Part shown: positions 1-8,156 of the stretch, piece after piece | Numbering within the stretch: position 1 is the first letter of the stretch | Layout of the letters: each line of letters opens with the position of its first letter | From: Litchfieldia alkalitelluris | GTDB taxonomy: Bacteria; Bacillota; Bacilli; Bacillales; Bacillaceae_L | Reading direction: 5' to 3' | Assembly (NCBI RefSeq): GCF_002019645.1 | Contig: NZ_KV917374.1 | Coordinates: 3,236,696-3,300,695, forward strand | Length of the DNA stretch: 64,000 bases | Translations under genes and position numbers: made by a program | The notes under the pieces: model-generated | The model's input: the letters and a program-made list of their open reading frames with translations, nothing else | Database searches by the model: none | What the model was told of the DNA's origin: nothing

Positions 1-664
1 ATCGTAAGTCATCAGCATTAAATACCGGCTTTGTACAGGTACTACAACCAATACTTGGGTACCCATTATCATGCAATGTATTGTAGTCAAGTTGATGCTT
101 ATGAGCATATCTCCAAATATCTTTCCACGTCCAATGGATTAGTGGACATACCTTTATAGACTTGAAACGATTATCCAAATTTAAAAATTCTGTATTTTTT
201 CTTGTTTCTGATTGCTCTCTACGCAACCCTGAAATCCAAGCCGTTACACCAGAAAGAACATCATTTAATGGTGTTATTTTTCTTATATTACAACACAGGT
301 TGGGATTTGATTTCCAAAGCTCTTCACCATGCTGTTCAGCTTGCTGTTCTAATGTGAGTTCTGGTTTCTTCATTTCAATCGTTAAATGAGGATATCTCTT
401 TTTTACTTTTTCAATAAGCTCATATGTTTCATCAAAATGTACACCTGTATCAAGGAATACGATGCGTGCTTTGTCTGTTACTTTTGATAATAAATCAATC
501 ATCACTATTCCTTCGATTCCAAAGCTACAAGCATAGACGATTTCATCTTGATAATGGCTATATGCCCAATTCAGTACATCAAGGGCACCTTTTGTATCAT
601 TTTCTATATCAAATTCATTTTTTTCAGTTTCATTAAAGTTTTCATAAGTAAGTAATTGACTCAA
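1..664 (-). CDS. cysH: Adenylyl-sulfate (APS/PAPS) reductase, 3' end cut by window edge
   Basis: Reduces activated sulfate to sulfite in cysteine biosynthesis. The minus-strand frame opens at a TTG at 664 ([12 protein letters not shown]), preceded by AGGAGAGG at good spacing, and runs off the window, giving about 221 residues. Visible motifs are YACSFGIEG (nucleotide-binding loop), [33 protein letters not shown] and the C-terminal [11 protein letters not shown]. The CC plus CxxC cysteines are the [4Fe-4S] ligands of APS-reducing enzymes, so APS is the more likely substrate. The C-terminal end lies outside the window. The family assignment is firm; the choice between APS and PAPS is inference from the cysteine pattern. 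Confidence 0.93.
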   Translation of the reverse strand, partial: MSQLLTYENFNETEKNEFDIENDTKGALDVLNWAYSHYQDEIVYACSFGIEGIVMIDLLSKVTDKARIVFLDTGVHFDETYELIEKVKKRYPHLTIEMKKPELTLEQQAEQHGEELWKSNPNLCCNIRKITPLNDVLSGVTAWISGLRREQSETRKNTEFLNLDNRFKSIKVCPLIHWTWKDIWRYAHKHQLDYNTLHDNGYPSIGCSTCTKPVFNADDLR

Positions 665-815
665 GAAAAACCTCTCCTCTCATTTCAATACTGTATTAAA
701 CAGCCTTTTCTCTTTATCCAAATTTCCAAAAGATTACGAGTCTAACACTCTAGAGTCCTATTAAAATGCAAAATTAATCTTTCTTGCAATTTAAATAATT
801 CGTATTGATTTTTAA

Positions 816-843
816 ATTTTACCATATCGACTTTAAAAGTCAA
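816..843 (-). promoter_or_regulatory. Probable sigma-A promoter of cysH
   Basis: On the minus strand TTGACT (838-843) and TAAAAT (816-821) are separated by 16 bp, close to the housekeeping consensus, about 150 nt upstream of the cysH start. I looked for an S-box riboswitch in the leader and did not recognise one; a CymR-type operator could not be established. Confidence 0.5.
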
Positions 844-955
844 CCATTTTCATCGGAATAGTCCGGATATAAAAATAAGAAAATTTTTTTGCTAAAAAAC
901 TTGTATCACTTTACAATAAAATTAATAAAAATCTAACTTGATGAAGGAGAATTAT

Positions 956-2140
956 ATGACTGAGAAGTTATATTACACACAACCAAAGTGTAGTGAATGG
1001 GAAACAAGTATTACACATATAACCCAAGAGGATGATTACTATTTAGTCACACTGAAGGAAACAGCTTTTTACCCTGAAGGTGGTGGACAACCTGCTGATC
1101 AAGGGTTTATTGATCATATTAATGTGATTGATGTGATTGAAAAAGATCACCGAATATATCATAAGGTGCTAACAAAGCCTTCTATCAATCGTGTTACGTG
1201 TAAAATTGATGATCATAGACGTTTTGATCACACTCAACAGCATACAGGTCAGCACTTACTTTCAGCCGTTCTTATTGAGCTTTTTGATATTGAAACAGTT
1301 AGCTTCCATCTCGGTACGGATACAGTAACGATTGATATCAATACGAAGGAAATCACTGATCAGCAAATTTTAGAAGTCGAACAAAAGGTAAATCAATACA
1401 TATATGATGACATTGAAATTAAAACCTATTTTGTACAAAAGGATGAATTATCGAGTTTACAATTAAGAAAAACACCAAGTGTTACAGAAGATATTAGGAT
1501 TGTTGAGATAAAAGGAATTGATGTTTCTGCATGTTGTGGAACACATGTAATTCACACTGGACAACTTGGATTAATAAAAATTGTCAAAACCGAAAAAGTT
1601 AAGGGAAATACTCGAGTACATTTTAAATGTGGATATCGCGCCTTAGAGGATTATCGTCAAACTTCAACAATACTAAACGATATTTCTCACCATCTTAGTA
1701 GCAATAGAGAAGCAGTTTTGTCAAACCTAAAAAAATTAGAGCTTGAACATAGAAACTTACAAAAAGAATTAGAGGAAGTAAAAGAAAAAAATAATCAGTT
1801 TTTAGTACAACAATTGCTAGCTGAGCATCCTGAAAAAGTAATAAGCCTTTCATTTACTGACCGTTCTCTTAAAGACTTACAAAGTCTTTCAAGGCATTTT
1901 GTAAGCAGAGTGGTTGTTTTTCAATCACTTCTTGATAAGAAACTTTTGCTCTCACATGATGGGTTGATCGACTTTCATTGTGGCCAATTTTTTAAAGAGC
2001 ATCTAAAACAATATCATGGTAAAGGCGGAGGGAATGCCTTAAGCTCCCAAGCTAGTTTTGATGATATTCAGGATTTAGAACAGTTCGCAAAATTTACAGA
2101 AAGTGCTGTTATTGAGAAAATGGCAGCTGTTAATCAATGA
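956..2140 (+). CDS. Alanyl-tRNA editing hydrolase (AlaX-like, DHHA1)
   Basis: Related to the editing half of alanyl-tRNA synthetase; such proteins hydrolyse mischarged Ser/Gly-tRNA-Ala. The N-terminal part contains the AlaRS second additional domain signature FYPEGGGQPADQG, the HxxxH metal motif HTQQHTGQHLL and the later C-C-G-T-H element (ACCGTHVIHTGQ). A coiled-coil segment near residues 240-290 and a C-terminal DHHA1-like glycine-rich part (YHGKGGGNALSSQ) follow, as in long-form AlaX. I chose the ATG at 956 because AAGGAG sits 7-8 nt upstream; an upstream in-frame ATG at 938 would contain that ribosome site. The stop overlaps the tatD start, so the two are probably translationally coupled. 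Confidence 0.88.
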   Translation: MTEKLYYTQPKCSEWETSITHITQEDDYYLVTLKETAFYPEGGGQPADQGFIDHINVIDVIEKDHRIYHKVLTKPSINRVTCKIDDHRRFDHTQQHTGQHLLSAVLIELFDIETVSFHLGTDTVTIDINTKEITDQQILEVEQKVNQYIYDDIEIKTYFVQKDELSSLQLRKTPSVTEDIRIVEIKGIDVSACCGTHVIHTGQLGLIKIVKTEKVKGNTRVHFKCGYRALEDYRQTSTILNDISHHLSSNREAVLSNLKKLELEHRNLQKELEEVKEKNNQFLVQQLLAEHPEKVISLSFTDRSLKDLQSLSRHFVSRVVVFQSLLDKKLLLSHDGLIDFHCGQFFKEHLKQYHGKGGGNALSSQASFDDIQDLEQFAKFTESAVIEKMAAVNQ

Positions 2141-2895
2141 TAGATGCACACATTCATCTAGATCAATACCAAGATATTGATCAACAAATACAACATTGGA
2201 TGAACCAAGGTATATCCCATATTGTAGCTGTCTCTACTGATTTAGCTTCAAGCTATAAGACGCTTGAGTTGAAAATTCGTTATCCAAATTATATAACGGC
2301 TGCGATTGGCTTTCACCCTGAGCAGCCTCTTCCAATTGAGCACGATATACTTGAATGGCAACAGCTTTTAAAGAAGGAACAGAACCTTATCTCTGCAATT
2401 GGAGAGGTAGGACTACCTTATTATACAATTGAAAAACAAGCAGACCGAATCGAAGAATATATCGACTTTTTAACAAGAATGGTTATTGTATCGAAAGATA
2501 GAGGCCTACCACTAATTTTACACGCGGTCCATGAACACGCTGAGATCGTGTTAGATTTACTTAAAAAGAATCAAATTACATCCGCACATTTTCATTGGTT
2601 AAAATGTAAGGCTCCTATTTTAAAGATGATTATTGATGAAGGATATTTTGTTTCGGTTACACCAGAGGTTGTTTACAGAGAACGTGACCAAACATTGTTA
2701 TCTCAAGTTCCATTAAGTCAGTTACTTTTAGAAACGGATGGACCTTGGTCCTTTAATGGTCCTTTTAAAGATAGAGATACCTCTCCAGTTTTTCTAAATG
2801 AAATGCTTCCAATCATTGCTGAGATAAAAAGGGAAACTAAAGAGACAATTATCTTAGAAACGAGCAAAAATGCATGTAAGCTCTTTAAAATTTAA
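2137..2895 (+). CDS. TatD family metal-dependent hydrolase/DNase
   Basis: 252 residues of the TatD branch of the amidohydrolase superfamily, which act as metal-dependent 3'-5' nucleases. Metal-binding elements are visible in order: DAHIHLD at the N-terminus, GFHPEQP, GEVGLPYY, LHAVHEHA, HFHW and LLLETDGPW. The ATG overlaps the preceding stop codon (ATGA), and no separate ribosome site is needed, so it forms a two-gene operon with the AlaX-like gene. The true substrate is unknown. A strong hairpin follows. Confidence 0.85.
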   Translation: MIDAHIHLDQYQDIDQQIQHWMNQGISHIVAVSTDLASSYKTLELKIRYPNYITAAIGFHPEQPLPIEHDILEWQQLLKKEQNLISAIGEVGLPYYTIEKQADRIEEYIDFLTRMVIVSKDRGLPLILHAVHEHAEIVLDLLKKNQITSAHFHWLKCKAPILKMIIDEGYFVSVTPEVVYRERDQTLLSQVPLSQLLLETDGPWSFNGPFKDRDTSPVFLNEMLPIIAEIKRETKETIILETSKNACKLFKI

Positions 2896-2907
2896 ACAAT
2901 AGACAGT

Positions 2908-2980
2908 AAAAAAGGTTTGGTAGGCACAATCGATGAATAATTACCACTTCATCATTTTTCTATCAAACCTCTTTTTAATT
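2908..2980. terminator. Bidirectional hairpin terminator
   Basis: GGTTTGGTAG and CTATCAAACC flank an inner GATGAA/TTCATC hairpin; an A-run precedes and a T-run follows. It lies between the plus-strand tatD and the minus-strand acetyltransferase and could end transcription from both sides. Confidence 0.75.
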
Positions 2981-3033
2981 TAAAATTATGTTACTTTGTT
3001 ATTACTTAGTTTCAGTATTTCATTCGCTATACT

Positions 3034-3576
3034 TCACTCTCTATTCACTTTATATTCTATCAACCAACAATCACGATACTTCCCTTCATGTAATTCATGT
3101 TCGGGTAATATACGTACTTTTTTAAACCCACATTTTTCATAACACTTTATCGCTCTTACGTTTTGCATTTGTGGTTCCATTAAAATTCTGTCGGCGGATT
3201 TATTTGTTATTAAATACTTTACCATCTGACTAACTACTAATGTACCAATTCCTTTATTCCAATAATTCGTATTCCCGATAAATTGATCCATCCCGTAGAT
3301 TCTTTCTTCTGGATGGTAACCAGTTAATTTACTCGTGGTTTCGTTAATTCTATAATATTGGATATATCCGATTTCAATCCCTTTATGAATAATAATATTG
3401 CCAACTACCCCATTGTCCCGGTTGAAAAATTTCTTAATCACCTTGTTTACATCAAATGGGTTATCTCTACCTTCATAATATCTTAGTACCGCAGGATCTG
3501 ATAACCAATTGGATAATACTAAACTATCTTTTTTTAGTAATGGACGAATTGTTATATCACTTAATTCGATAACCAC
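3034..3576 (-). CDS. GNAT acetyltransferase, AAC(6')-like
   Basis: 180 residues with the GNAT fold. The acetyl-CoA loop region is GIGTLVVSQM; the family string NVRAIKCYEKCGFKKV follows, then LPEHELHEGKYRDCWLIEY. The GMDQFIG segment, the HE-HEG tail and the length resemble the aminoglycoside 6'-N-acetyltransferase branch, but chromosomal Bacillaceae homologues often have unknown substrates, so drug resistance is only a possibility. The start is a GTG preceded by AGGAGG six bases upstream. It stands alone, convergent with the tatD operon. Confidence 0.75.
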   Translation of the reverse strand: MVIELSDITIRPLLKKDSLVLSNWLSDPAVLRYYEGRDNPFDVNKVIKKFFNRDNGVVGNIIIHKGIEIGYIQYYRINETTSKLTGYHPEERIYGMDQFIGNTNYWNKGIGTLVVSQMVKYLITNKSADRILMEPQMQNVRAIKCYEKCGFKKVRILPEHELHEGKYRDCWLIEYKVNRE

Positions 3577-3702
3577 TTTAATCCTCCTAGGTGAAGATAT
3601 GGTTTAAATATTTTTAGGTTAGTAATTATTAGTTCAATTCCCAATTTAATTATAACTATATTACTTCTTTTCTAATGATTTCTACAATATAAATCGACTA
3701 GT

Positions 3703-4932
3703 GTGTATTGGGAAAATGATATTTCCTCTACTTTATTACATACCAAATTCCCTACAGTTTTCCCAACCTCCATTTCTTTAACGGCCTTTCCATTTTTTGG
3801 TGAAGCTTCAGCAAAAGGACCTTTACAAGAGTCAAAGCAAGTCACAGCGAAGGTCGAAAAGGATAAATATGTTAAAGGGGAAGTTATAGTCAAATTCAAG
3901 GACAGTGTCAGCATAGCGAAGCAAAACAAAACAGTCGAAACTTTTGGGGGTGAAATCCTCTCAGATAGCGCTGAAGGAAAATCTCCATTTAAAGTTTTAA
4001 AAGTAGGGAATGTAGAAGCGGTTGTGAAGGCACTTAATAAAAATCCAAATGTTGAATATGCTGAACCTAATTATATTTTAAGCGCCACTTGGACACCTAA
4101 TGATACTTATTATTCTGGATACCAATATGGACCTCAAAATACATCTACAAACTATGCGTGGGATATAGCTAGAGGAAGTAGCAGTCAGGAGATAGCAGTC
4201 CTAGATAGTGGTGTCGATTATAATCATCCAGATTTAGCAACTAAAACCATCCGTGGTTATGACTTTGTTGATCGTGATTACACTCCAATGGATTTAAATG
4301 GTCATGGCACACATGTTGCTGGAACTGCCGCTGCAGCTACTAACAATTCAACTGGGGTTGCTGGAATGGCACCAAACACAAGAATTCTGGCTGTAAGGGT
4401 ACTTGATGCTAATGGTAGTGGTTCTCTAGCTAATATTGCTAACGGGATTCGTTATGCGGCAGATTATGGTGCTGAAGTTATCAATCTATCACTTGGTTGC
4501 GATTGTGCATCTACAACACTTGAAAGTGCTGTTAATTACGCATGGAACAAAGGGTCTGTTCTTATCGCAGCTGCTGGTAACAGTGGTGTAAGCACAACTT
4601 TTGAACCAGCATCATATGCAAATGTCATCGCAGTTGGGGCAATTGACCGTTATAATCGTCGTGCTTCTTTCTCTAACTATGGTACTTGGGTAGATGTTAC
4701 AGCGCCTGGTGTGGACATTGCTTCAACAGTTCCAAATCGAGGATATTCATATATGTCTGGGACATCAATGGCTTCCCCTCATGTAGCCGGCCTAGCAGCA
4801 TTACTAGCTGGTCAAGGAAGAAGTAACTCACAAATTCGCCAAGCAATTCAACAGACTACAGATAAGATTAGTGGAACAGGTTCTTTCTTCAGATATGGAA
4901 AAATTAATTCTAATCGTGCGGTTCGTTACTAA
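3703..4932 (+). CDS. Subtilisin-like serine protease (S8) with odd 5' end
   Basis: Secreted protease of the thermitase/subtilisin type. After an AxA-like signal cleavage region (FGEASAKG) comes an I9-type propeptide (KGEVIVKFK to YAEPNYI), then the mature domain with Asp (VLDSGVDYNHPDL), His (NGHGTHVAGT) and Ser (SGTSMASPHVAG) of the catalytic triad. The oxyanion region AAAGNSG is present. The 5' end is unusual: the only start available is a GTG at 3703 without a Shine-Dalgarno sequence, and the residues before TSISLTAF do not form a normal basic n-region. The signal peptide start has probably been eroded by mutation; the gene may be silent. Domain assignment is firm, expression doubtful. Confidence 0.8.
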   Translation: MYWENDISSTLLHTKFPTVFPTSISLTAFPFFGEASAKGPLQESKQVTAKVEKDKYVKGEVIVKFKDSVSIAKQNKTVETFGGEILSDSAEGKSPFKVLKVGNVEAVVKALNKNPNVEYAEPNYILSATWTPNDTYYSGYQYGPQNTSTNYAWDIARGSSSQEIAVLDSGVDYNHPDLATKTIRGYDFVDRDYTPMDLNGHGTHVAGTAAAATNNSTGVAGMAPNTRILAVRVLDANGSGSLANIANGIRYAADYGAEVINLSLGCDCASTTLESAVNYAWNKGSVLIAAAGNSGVSTTFEPASYANVIAVGAIDRYNRRASFSNYGTWVDVTAPGVDIASTVPNRGYSYMSGTSMASPHVAGLAALLAGQGRSNSQIRQAIQQTTDKISGTGSFFRYGKINSNRAVRY

Positions 4933-5078
4933 AAGTCAACTAAATTAATTAATACAAATAAGAGTACCTAGTATTCTTGTAAGTATTTCAGTTTAAGAGA
5001 ACAAAAAAAGATAAATAGCATACGAAATTTGTATCATTATCAAGACCTAATCTAAAAAAAGATAAATCATTAAATTAA

Positions 5079-5118
5079 AGGACATAACATATTTTAAATG
5101 ACTAATATGTTATGTCCT
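5079..5118. terminator. Perfect 14-bp inverted repeat between convergent genes
   Basis: AGGACATAACATAT (5079-5092) and its exact complement (5105-5118) are separated by 12 nt. They lie between the protease gene on the plus strand and the VOC gene on the minus strand. The flanks are only partly T-rich, so terminator strength is uncertain. Confidence 0.6.
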
Positions 5119-5164
5119 TCTCCTTCAACTAACTCGTTAATGATATAAGGAAATCTATATAATC

Positions 5165-5539
5165 TTACCAGTGTACTTGAAGTTTATTACCATTTGGATC
5201 ATAAAAGTGGAAAAAGGAGTGACCATTATCTTCTTGTATATCCTCCACCTTAACTTGATTATTAATTAGGTGTTGATGAAATTCAGGTAATTCTGGGCTT
5301 GTAAAGCCGATACTAAAAGCTGATGCATTATTAATTGTAAAATGTGAAAATGTTTCATCGTCGGTAGGAACTAAGATAAGTAAAAATGGTCCCTCATTTA
5401 CTTTAATAATCGCAAATGGATCATCAGTAATGCTTAATAACTGTAACCCTAATATATCTCTATACCACCCGGCAGACTGTTCTAAATCTTTTACAGGAAT
5501 TCTAATATAATGTACTTGTTCAATGAATGATTTACTCAT
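5165..5539 (-). CDS. VOC/glyoxalase-fold protein
   Basis: A 124-residue vicinal-oxygen-chelate protein: the N-terminal YIRIPVKDLEQSAGWYRDILGL and the C-terminal FHFYDPNGNKLQVHW are the two beta-alpha-beta-beta-beta halves. Such proteins include glyoxalases, dioxygenases and antibiotic-binding proteins; the substrate cannot be read from sequence. The ATG at 5539 (MSKSFIEQ) follows AAAGGAAAGG; an upstream ATG at 5578 would add a poorly conserved extension. Stands alone, with an inverted repeat after it and a hairpin repeat upstream. Confidence 0.8.
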   Translation of the reverse strand: MSKSFIEQVHYIRIPVKDLEQSAGWYRDILGLQLLSITDDPFAIIKVNEGPFLLILVPTDDETFSHFTINNASAFSIGFTSPELPEFHQHLINNQVKVEDIQEDNGHSFFHFYDPNGNKLQVHW

Positions 5540-5577
5540 ATTTACCTTTCCTTTAACCATAATAGGAGCTTCCCGCA

Positions 5578-5612
5578 ACGATAGTTCCCTGTTCAGCTAT
5601 TGCCCCATATAC
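5578..5612 (-). repeat. Hairpin repeat at 3' end of the alpha/beta hydrolase gene
   Basis: On the minus strand GCAATAG and CTATCGTTGC enclose GCTGAACA. The segment GTTCAGCNATTGCCCC (plus strand) is nearly identical to the repeat at 6503-6545, so the two belong to one family of gene-end hairpins. Confidence 0.5.
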
Positions 5613-5613
5613 A

Positions 5614-6387
5614 CTATAGTACATCCAGAACAGAGGTCCATGCTGGAGAAGTTGGTTTTATAATTTTAAAATGCTCTATGTCAGGTAGGATAACAAGCTT
5701 TACGTTTTCTCCCTTTTCTTTAGCATAATTGTAATAATCCCTACTTAAATCTACTGGTACGTGGCGGTCTGACTCTCCATGTATTAATACTTGTTCTACT
5801 TTTATTGGCACTAATTCTGCTGGGGAAGTCAGTTTGTAACGTTCATTAACTTCATCTGGCGTTCCGCCTAGTAGATTAGCTACATGACTCCTCATTCCCT
5901 TTTGATCGTGGATTTTCCACATCTTCACCAAGTCCGTAACACCAGCTAAACTGATAACTTTCTGAAAAGCAACAGTAAGCTCATTAAATGCTCCATTGTC
6001 CTTACTACTAGCTTGGATTCTTGAGCCTAACCAAAGTGCTAAATGTCCACCTGCTGAGTGACCTATTACAGTAACATTTGATATATCTAGAGGAAAAGAT
6101 TCCTTTATCCTGTAAAGATAATTAATAGCACTAATACCATCATTAAATGTTCCAGTCCACCCTCCTCCATCTTCACCAACTCTCCTATACTCAATATTCC
6201 ATGTTGCAAAACCTCTCTTGGTCAAATCTTCAGCAATTGGATTATTTTCTTCTAAGTTATATCTTGCTTGCCAAAATCCCCCGTGAATTAAAACTATCAC
6301 TGGACATGATTCTAAATTCTCAGGCACTCGTAATACACCAAATTGAGATTCATGTTCCCCATAGTAAATCTTAAATTCATTTTTCAT
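5614..6387 (-). CDS. Alpha/beta hydrolase (esterase, kynurenine-formamidase/BD-FAE-like)
   Basis: 257 residues. The oxyanion motif HGGFW near residue 35, the nucleophile elbow GHSAGGHLALW near residue 110, the Asp region LIHGESDRHVPVD and a late His (DIEHFKII) give a full catalytic set of the carboxylesterase/formamidase type. No signal peptide, so cytosolic. The start ATG follows AAGGAG. It is monocistronic and flanked on both sides by hairpin repeats. Kynurenine formamidase or a small-ester hydrolase are both possible; no tryptophan-degradation neighbours support the former. Confidence 0.8.
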   Translation of the reverse strand: MKNEFKIYYGEHESQFGVLRVPENLESCPVIVLIHGGFWQARYNLEENNPIAEDLTKRGFATWNIEYRRVGEDGGGWTGTFNDGISAINYLYRIKESFPLDISNVTVIGHSAGGHLALWLGSRIQASSKDNGAFNELTVAFQKVISLAGVTDLVKMWKIHDQKGMRSHVANLLGGTPDEVNERYKLTSPAELVPIKVEQVLIHGESDRHVPVDLSRDYYNYAKEKGENVKLVILPDIEHFKIIKPTSPAWTSVLDVL

Positions 6388-6436
6388 TTATACTCTCCTT
6401 AATAATATTGTGTTAATTGTTTAATTCGATAAATAT

Positions 6437-6470
6437 AGCCACACTTCCTTTATAGAAGAGTGGCTACTGT
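6437..6470. repeat. Short hairpin (AGCCAC/GTGGCT)
   Basis: AGCCAC and GTGGCT flank an inner CTTC...GAAG stem upstream of the esterase gene and just left of the repeat at 6503. It may be a decayed member of the same hairpin family. Confidence 0.4.
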
Positions 6471-6502
6471 CATTTTGCTTATTTAACTGTCCTGTCTTAG
6501 TA

Positions 6503-6545
6503 AAAAAGCGACTGCTTCTTGTTCAGCAATCGCCCCCGTTAGCTT
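6503..6545 (-). terminator. Hairpin repeat acting as terminator of the NUDIX gene
   Basis: Read on the minus strand, GCGATTGCT and AGCAGTCGC pair with one G-U and are followed by six Ts. It begins at the NUDIX stop codon. The TTAAGCTAACGGG tag that precedes the stem recurs at other accessory gene ends in the window. Confidence 0.75.
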
Positions 6546-6912
6546 AATTAACATCACTTTTGTAAATATCTAAAATTGGCTTTGTATAATTATCGAATTT
6601 CTCAGTATCAAGTAAACTTATCCATTTAACTTCTACTAAATCTTCATTTCCAACCAAATTTTTATCTAATTTTAGACTTCCACCGATGATCTCAGCTAGG
6701 AAGGAGTATTTTTTTTCATTCTCATATAAAAGTTTGGTGATTTGAACATTAAAGCCTGTTTCTTCCTTCACTTCTCTTATACAAGCCTGTTCAGGAGTTT
6801 CATTGCGTTCAATTCCCCCACCTGGAAAATTCCAAACAATATCCCCTCTTTGCACATACTGTTTCACCATTAATAACTTATTATCCTTTATAATTATTGC
6901 TTGTGAAATCAT
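6544..6912 (-). CDS. NUDIX hydrolase
   Basis: 122 residues with a complete Nudix box, GGIERNETPEQACIREVKEETGF (GX5EX7REUXEEXGU), near residues 33-55, in a single domain that starts MISQAIIIKDNKLLMVKQ. These enzymes cleave nucleoside diphosphates linked to another moiety (for example oxidised nucleotides), with Mg bound by the REXXEE glutamates. The substrate is not predictable. A hairpin terminator is fused to its 3' end. The outer group II intron is inserted about 60 nt upstream of its start, which probably separates it from any promoter on the far side. Confidence 0.85.
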   Translation of the reverse strand: MISQAIIIKDNKLLMVKQYVQRGDIVWNFPGGGIERNETPEQACIREVKEETGFNVQITKLLYENEKKYSFLAEIIGGSLKLDKNLVGNEDLVEVKWISLLDTEKFDNYTKPILDIYKSDVN

Positions 6913-7011
6913 AAACTCTCTCTCCCTAATCCTTTTATTTAATTAAATATACCTTCCTGCTTATGCATACAGATAGGTAAGGGTTTGAAATTATCGTCCC
7001 CTTTTCCCCCT

Positions 7012-7054
7012 GTTCACACCAGTACGTGCGACTTTCACCGCATACGGCGTTCCA
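7012..7054 (-). ncRNA. Domain V of the outer group II intron
   Basis: Hairpin GCCGTATGCGG...with GAAA tetraloop-type core and CGCACGTAC on the other side, the catalytic domain V signature. A G-rich stem (domain VI) and CTTACCTAT intron end follow. Confidence 0.85.
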
Positions 7055-7111
7055 ACTAAACCAATTTATTCTTTCTATGTATTAAAGCAGACGAGTGCTG
7101 TATTTCCAATG

Positions 7112-8079
7112 TTAGATTATTTCATTTTGACACTTTAATCGTAGTTTATTTACTTTTTCTCTCTGCTTGCTATTAAGCTTCAAGGATTGTAAAAGATTTT
7201 CTATTTTAATTTCGTCTTTAAGATGTATCAATTGATGTATTATTTTATGAACAATAATCAGATTTGAATAGTTATCATCTCTCGAAAGGTAATAGGGGTT
7301 TATATGATGGCAATGCCATTCATGAATCCCTAACTCTTCACCTAATATGGCACATTTTCCATATTGGGCGATAAACTTACTAATCCTGTTATCATTGTAT
7401 TCAATAGATCTATTTGGAATGTAGTTTCTCATGATGTAGGAAAGCGTTGTTTTATCAATAGCTTTCAGGCTATTGTGTATTTTAGCTCTACCTTCGGCAG
7501 TAAAGTTACAAATCGTTTGTGAGAAACACAGTGGGGTTTTCCACCGTTGGGCATGTATAGGAACAAATACCATTTGTTTTACCTTAAATAGCCTAGCCTT
7601 GTAACCCTTGTACCTTTTCTGTAAAGTTTTAGTCATATCATGAAAACTTGCCTCGGTTCTAATGTTCTTTAATTGATTATATAATGCTTTGCGGAGATGA
7701 GCGTTTAACTCATTCAGATTAATAGTAATGTTAGTTGCGAAAGAGTAATAGTTTTGGATTCCCATCACGACAGTATTGAAATTCCAAACAGTCTGGATGC
7801 AAGGTTTTCTTTTGACTACTTTTATAGCTTCCTTAATCTTTTGAAAGGCATTTTCTTTAGCCTTCTTCGACATATCGGACCTTGCTACATAACCAAATCT
7901 TGTTTTTCCTTTCCTAACAGCTTTTATTGAGAATCCAAGAAACTCGGAAGAGTTTTTCTTTAAATTTATTACCCTCGATTTCTCTTCGCTTGTTTCCAAA
8001 TGAAGTCTTTTTCTCAAGAAATCTCTCAATGCGTAATTCATTTTTATTGCCTGTGACCTAGTTCTGCACATTACCTTAA
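7112..8079 (-). CDS. Group II intron maturase of the outer intron, C-terminal exon with HNH domain
   Basis: Second part of the outer intron-encoded protein. It begins FKVMCRTRSQA, which is exactly what should follow the YADD catalytic motif, and continues with the thumb/maturase segment (FLGFSIKAVRKGKTRFGY) and an HNH endonuclease (CAILGEELGIHEWHCHHINPYY...NLIIVH...HQLIH). Precise removal of 8080-9947 joins it in frame to 9948-10791, giving 603 residues. Alone it has no good translation start, so a functional protein depends on splicing of the inner intron. Confidence 0.85.
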
Positions 8080-8119
8080 GGCAAGTAGACCACTGGAACC
8101 TCCCCAGTAGTCCCTCACA

Positions 8120-8153
8120 GAACCGGACGTGAACCTCTCAGCTCATCCGGCTC
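8120..8153 (-). ncRNA. Domain V of the inner group II intron
   Basis: A 34-nt hairpin starting GAGCCGGATGAGC and ending CGTCCGGTTC, the canonical length and sequence of domain V. It starts four bases after the reverse transcriptase stop codon, and the domain VI stem follows. Confidence 0.9.
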
Positions 8154-8156
8154 CCA

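Noticed and set aside
665-955. S-box (SAM) riboswitch before cysH
   Set aside because: I searched the leader for the conserved S-box core and terminator and found neither.
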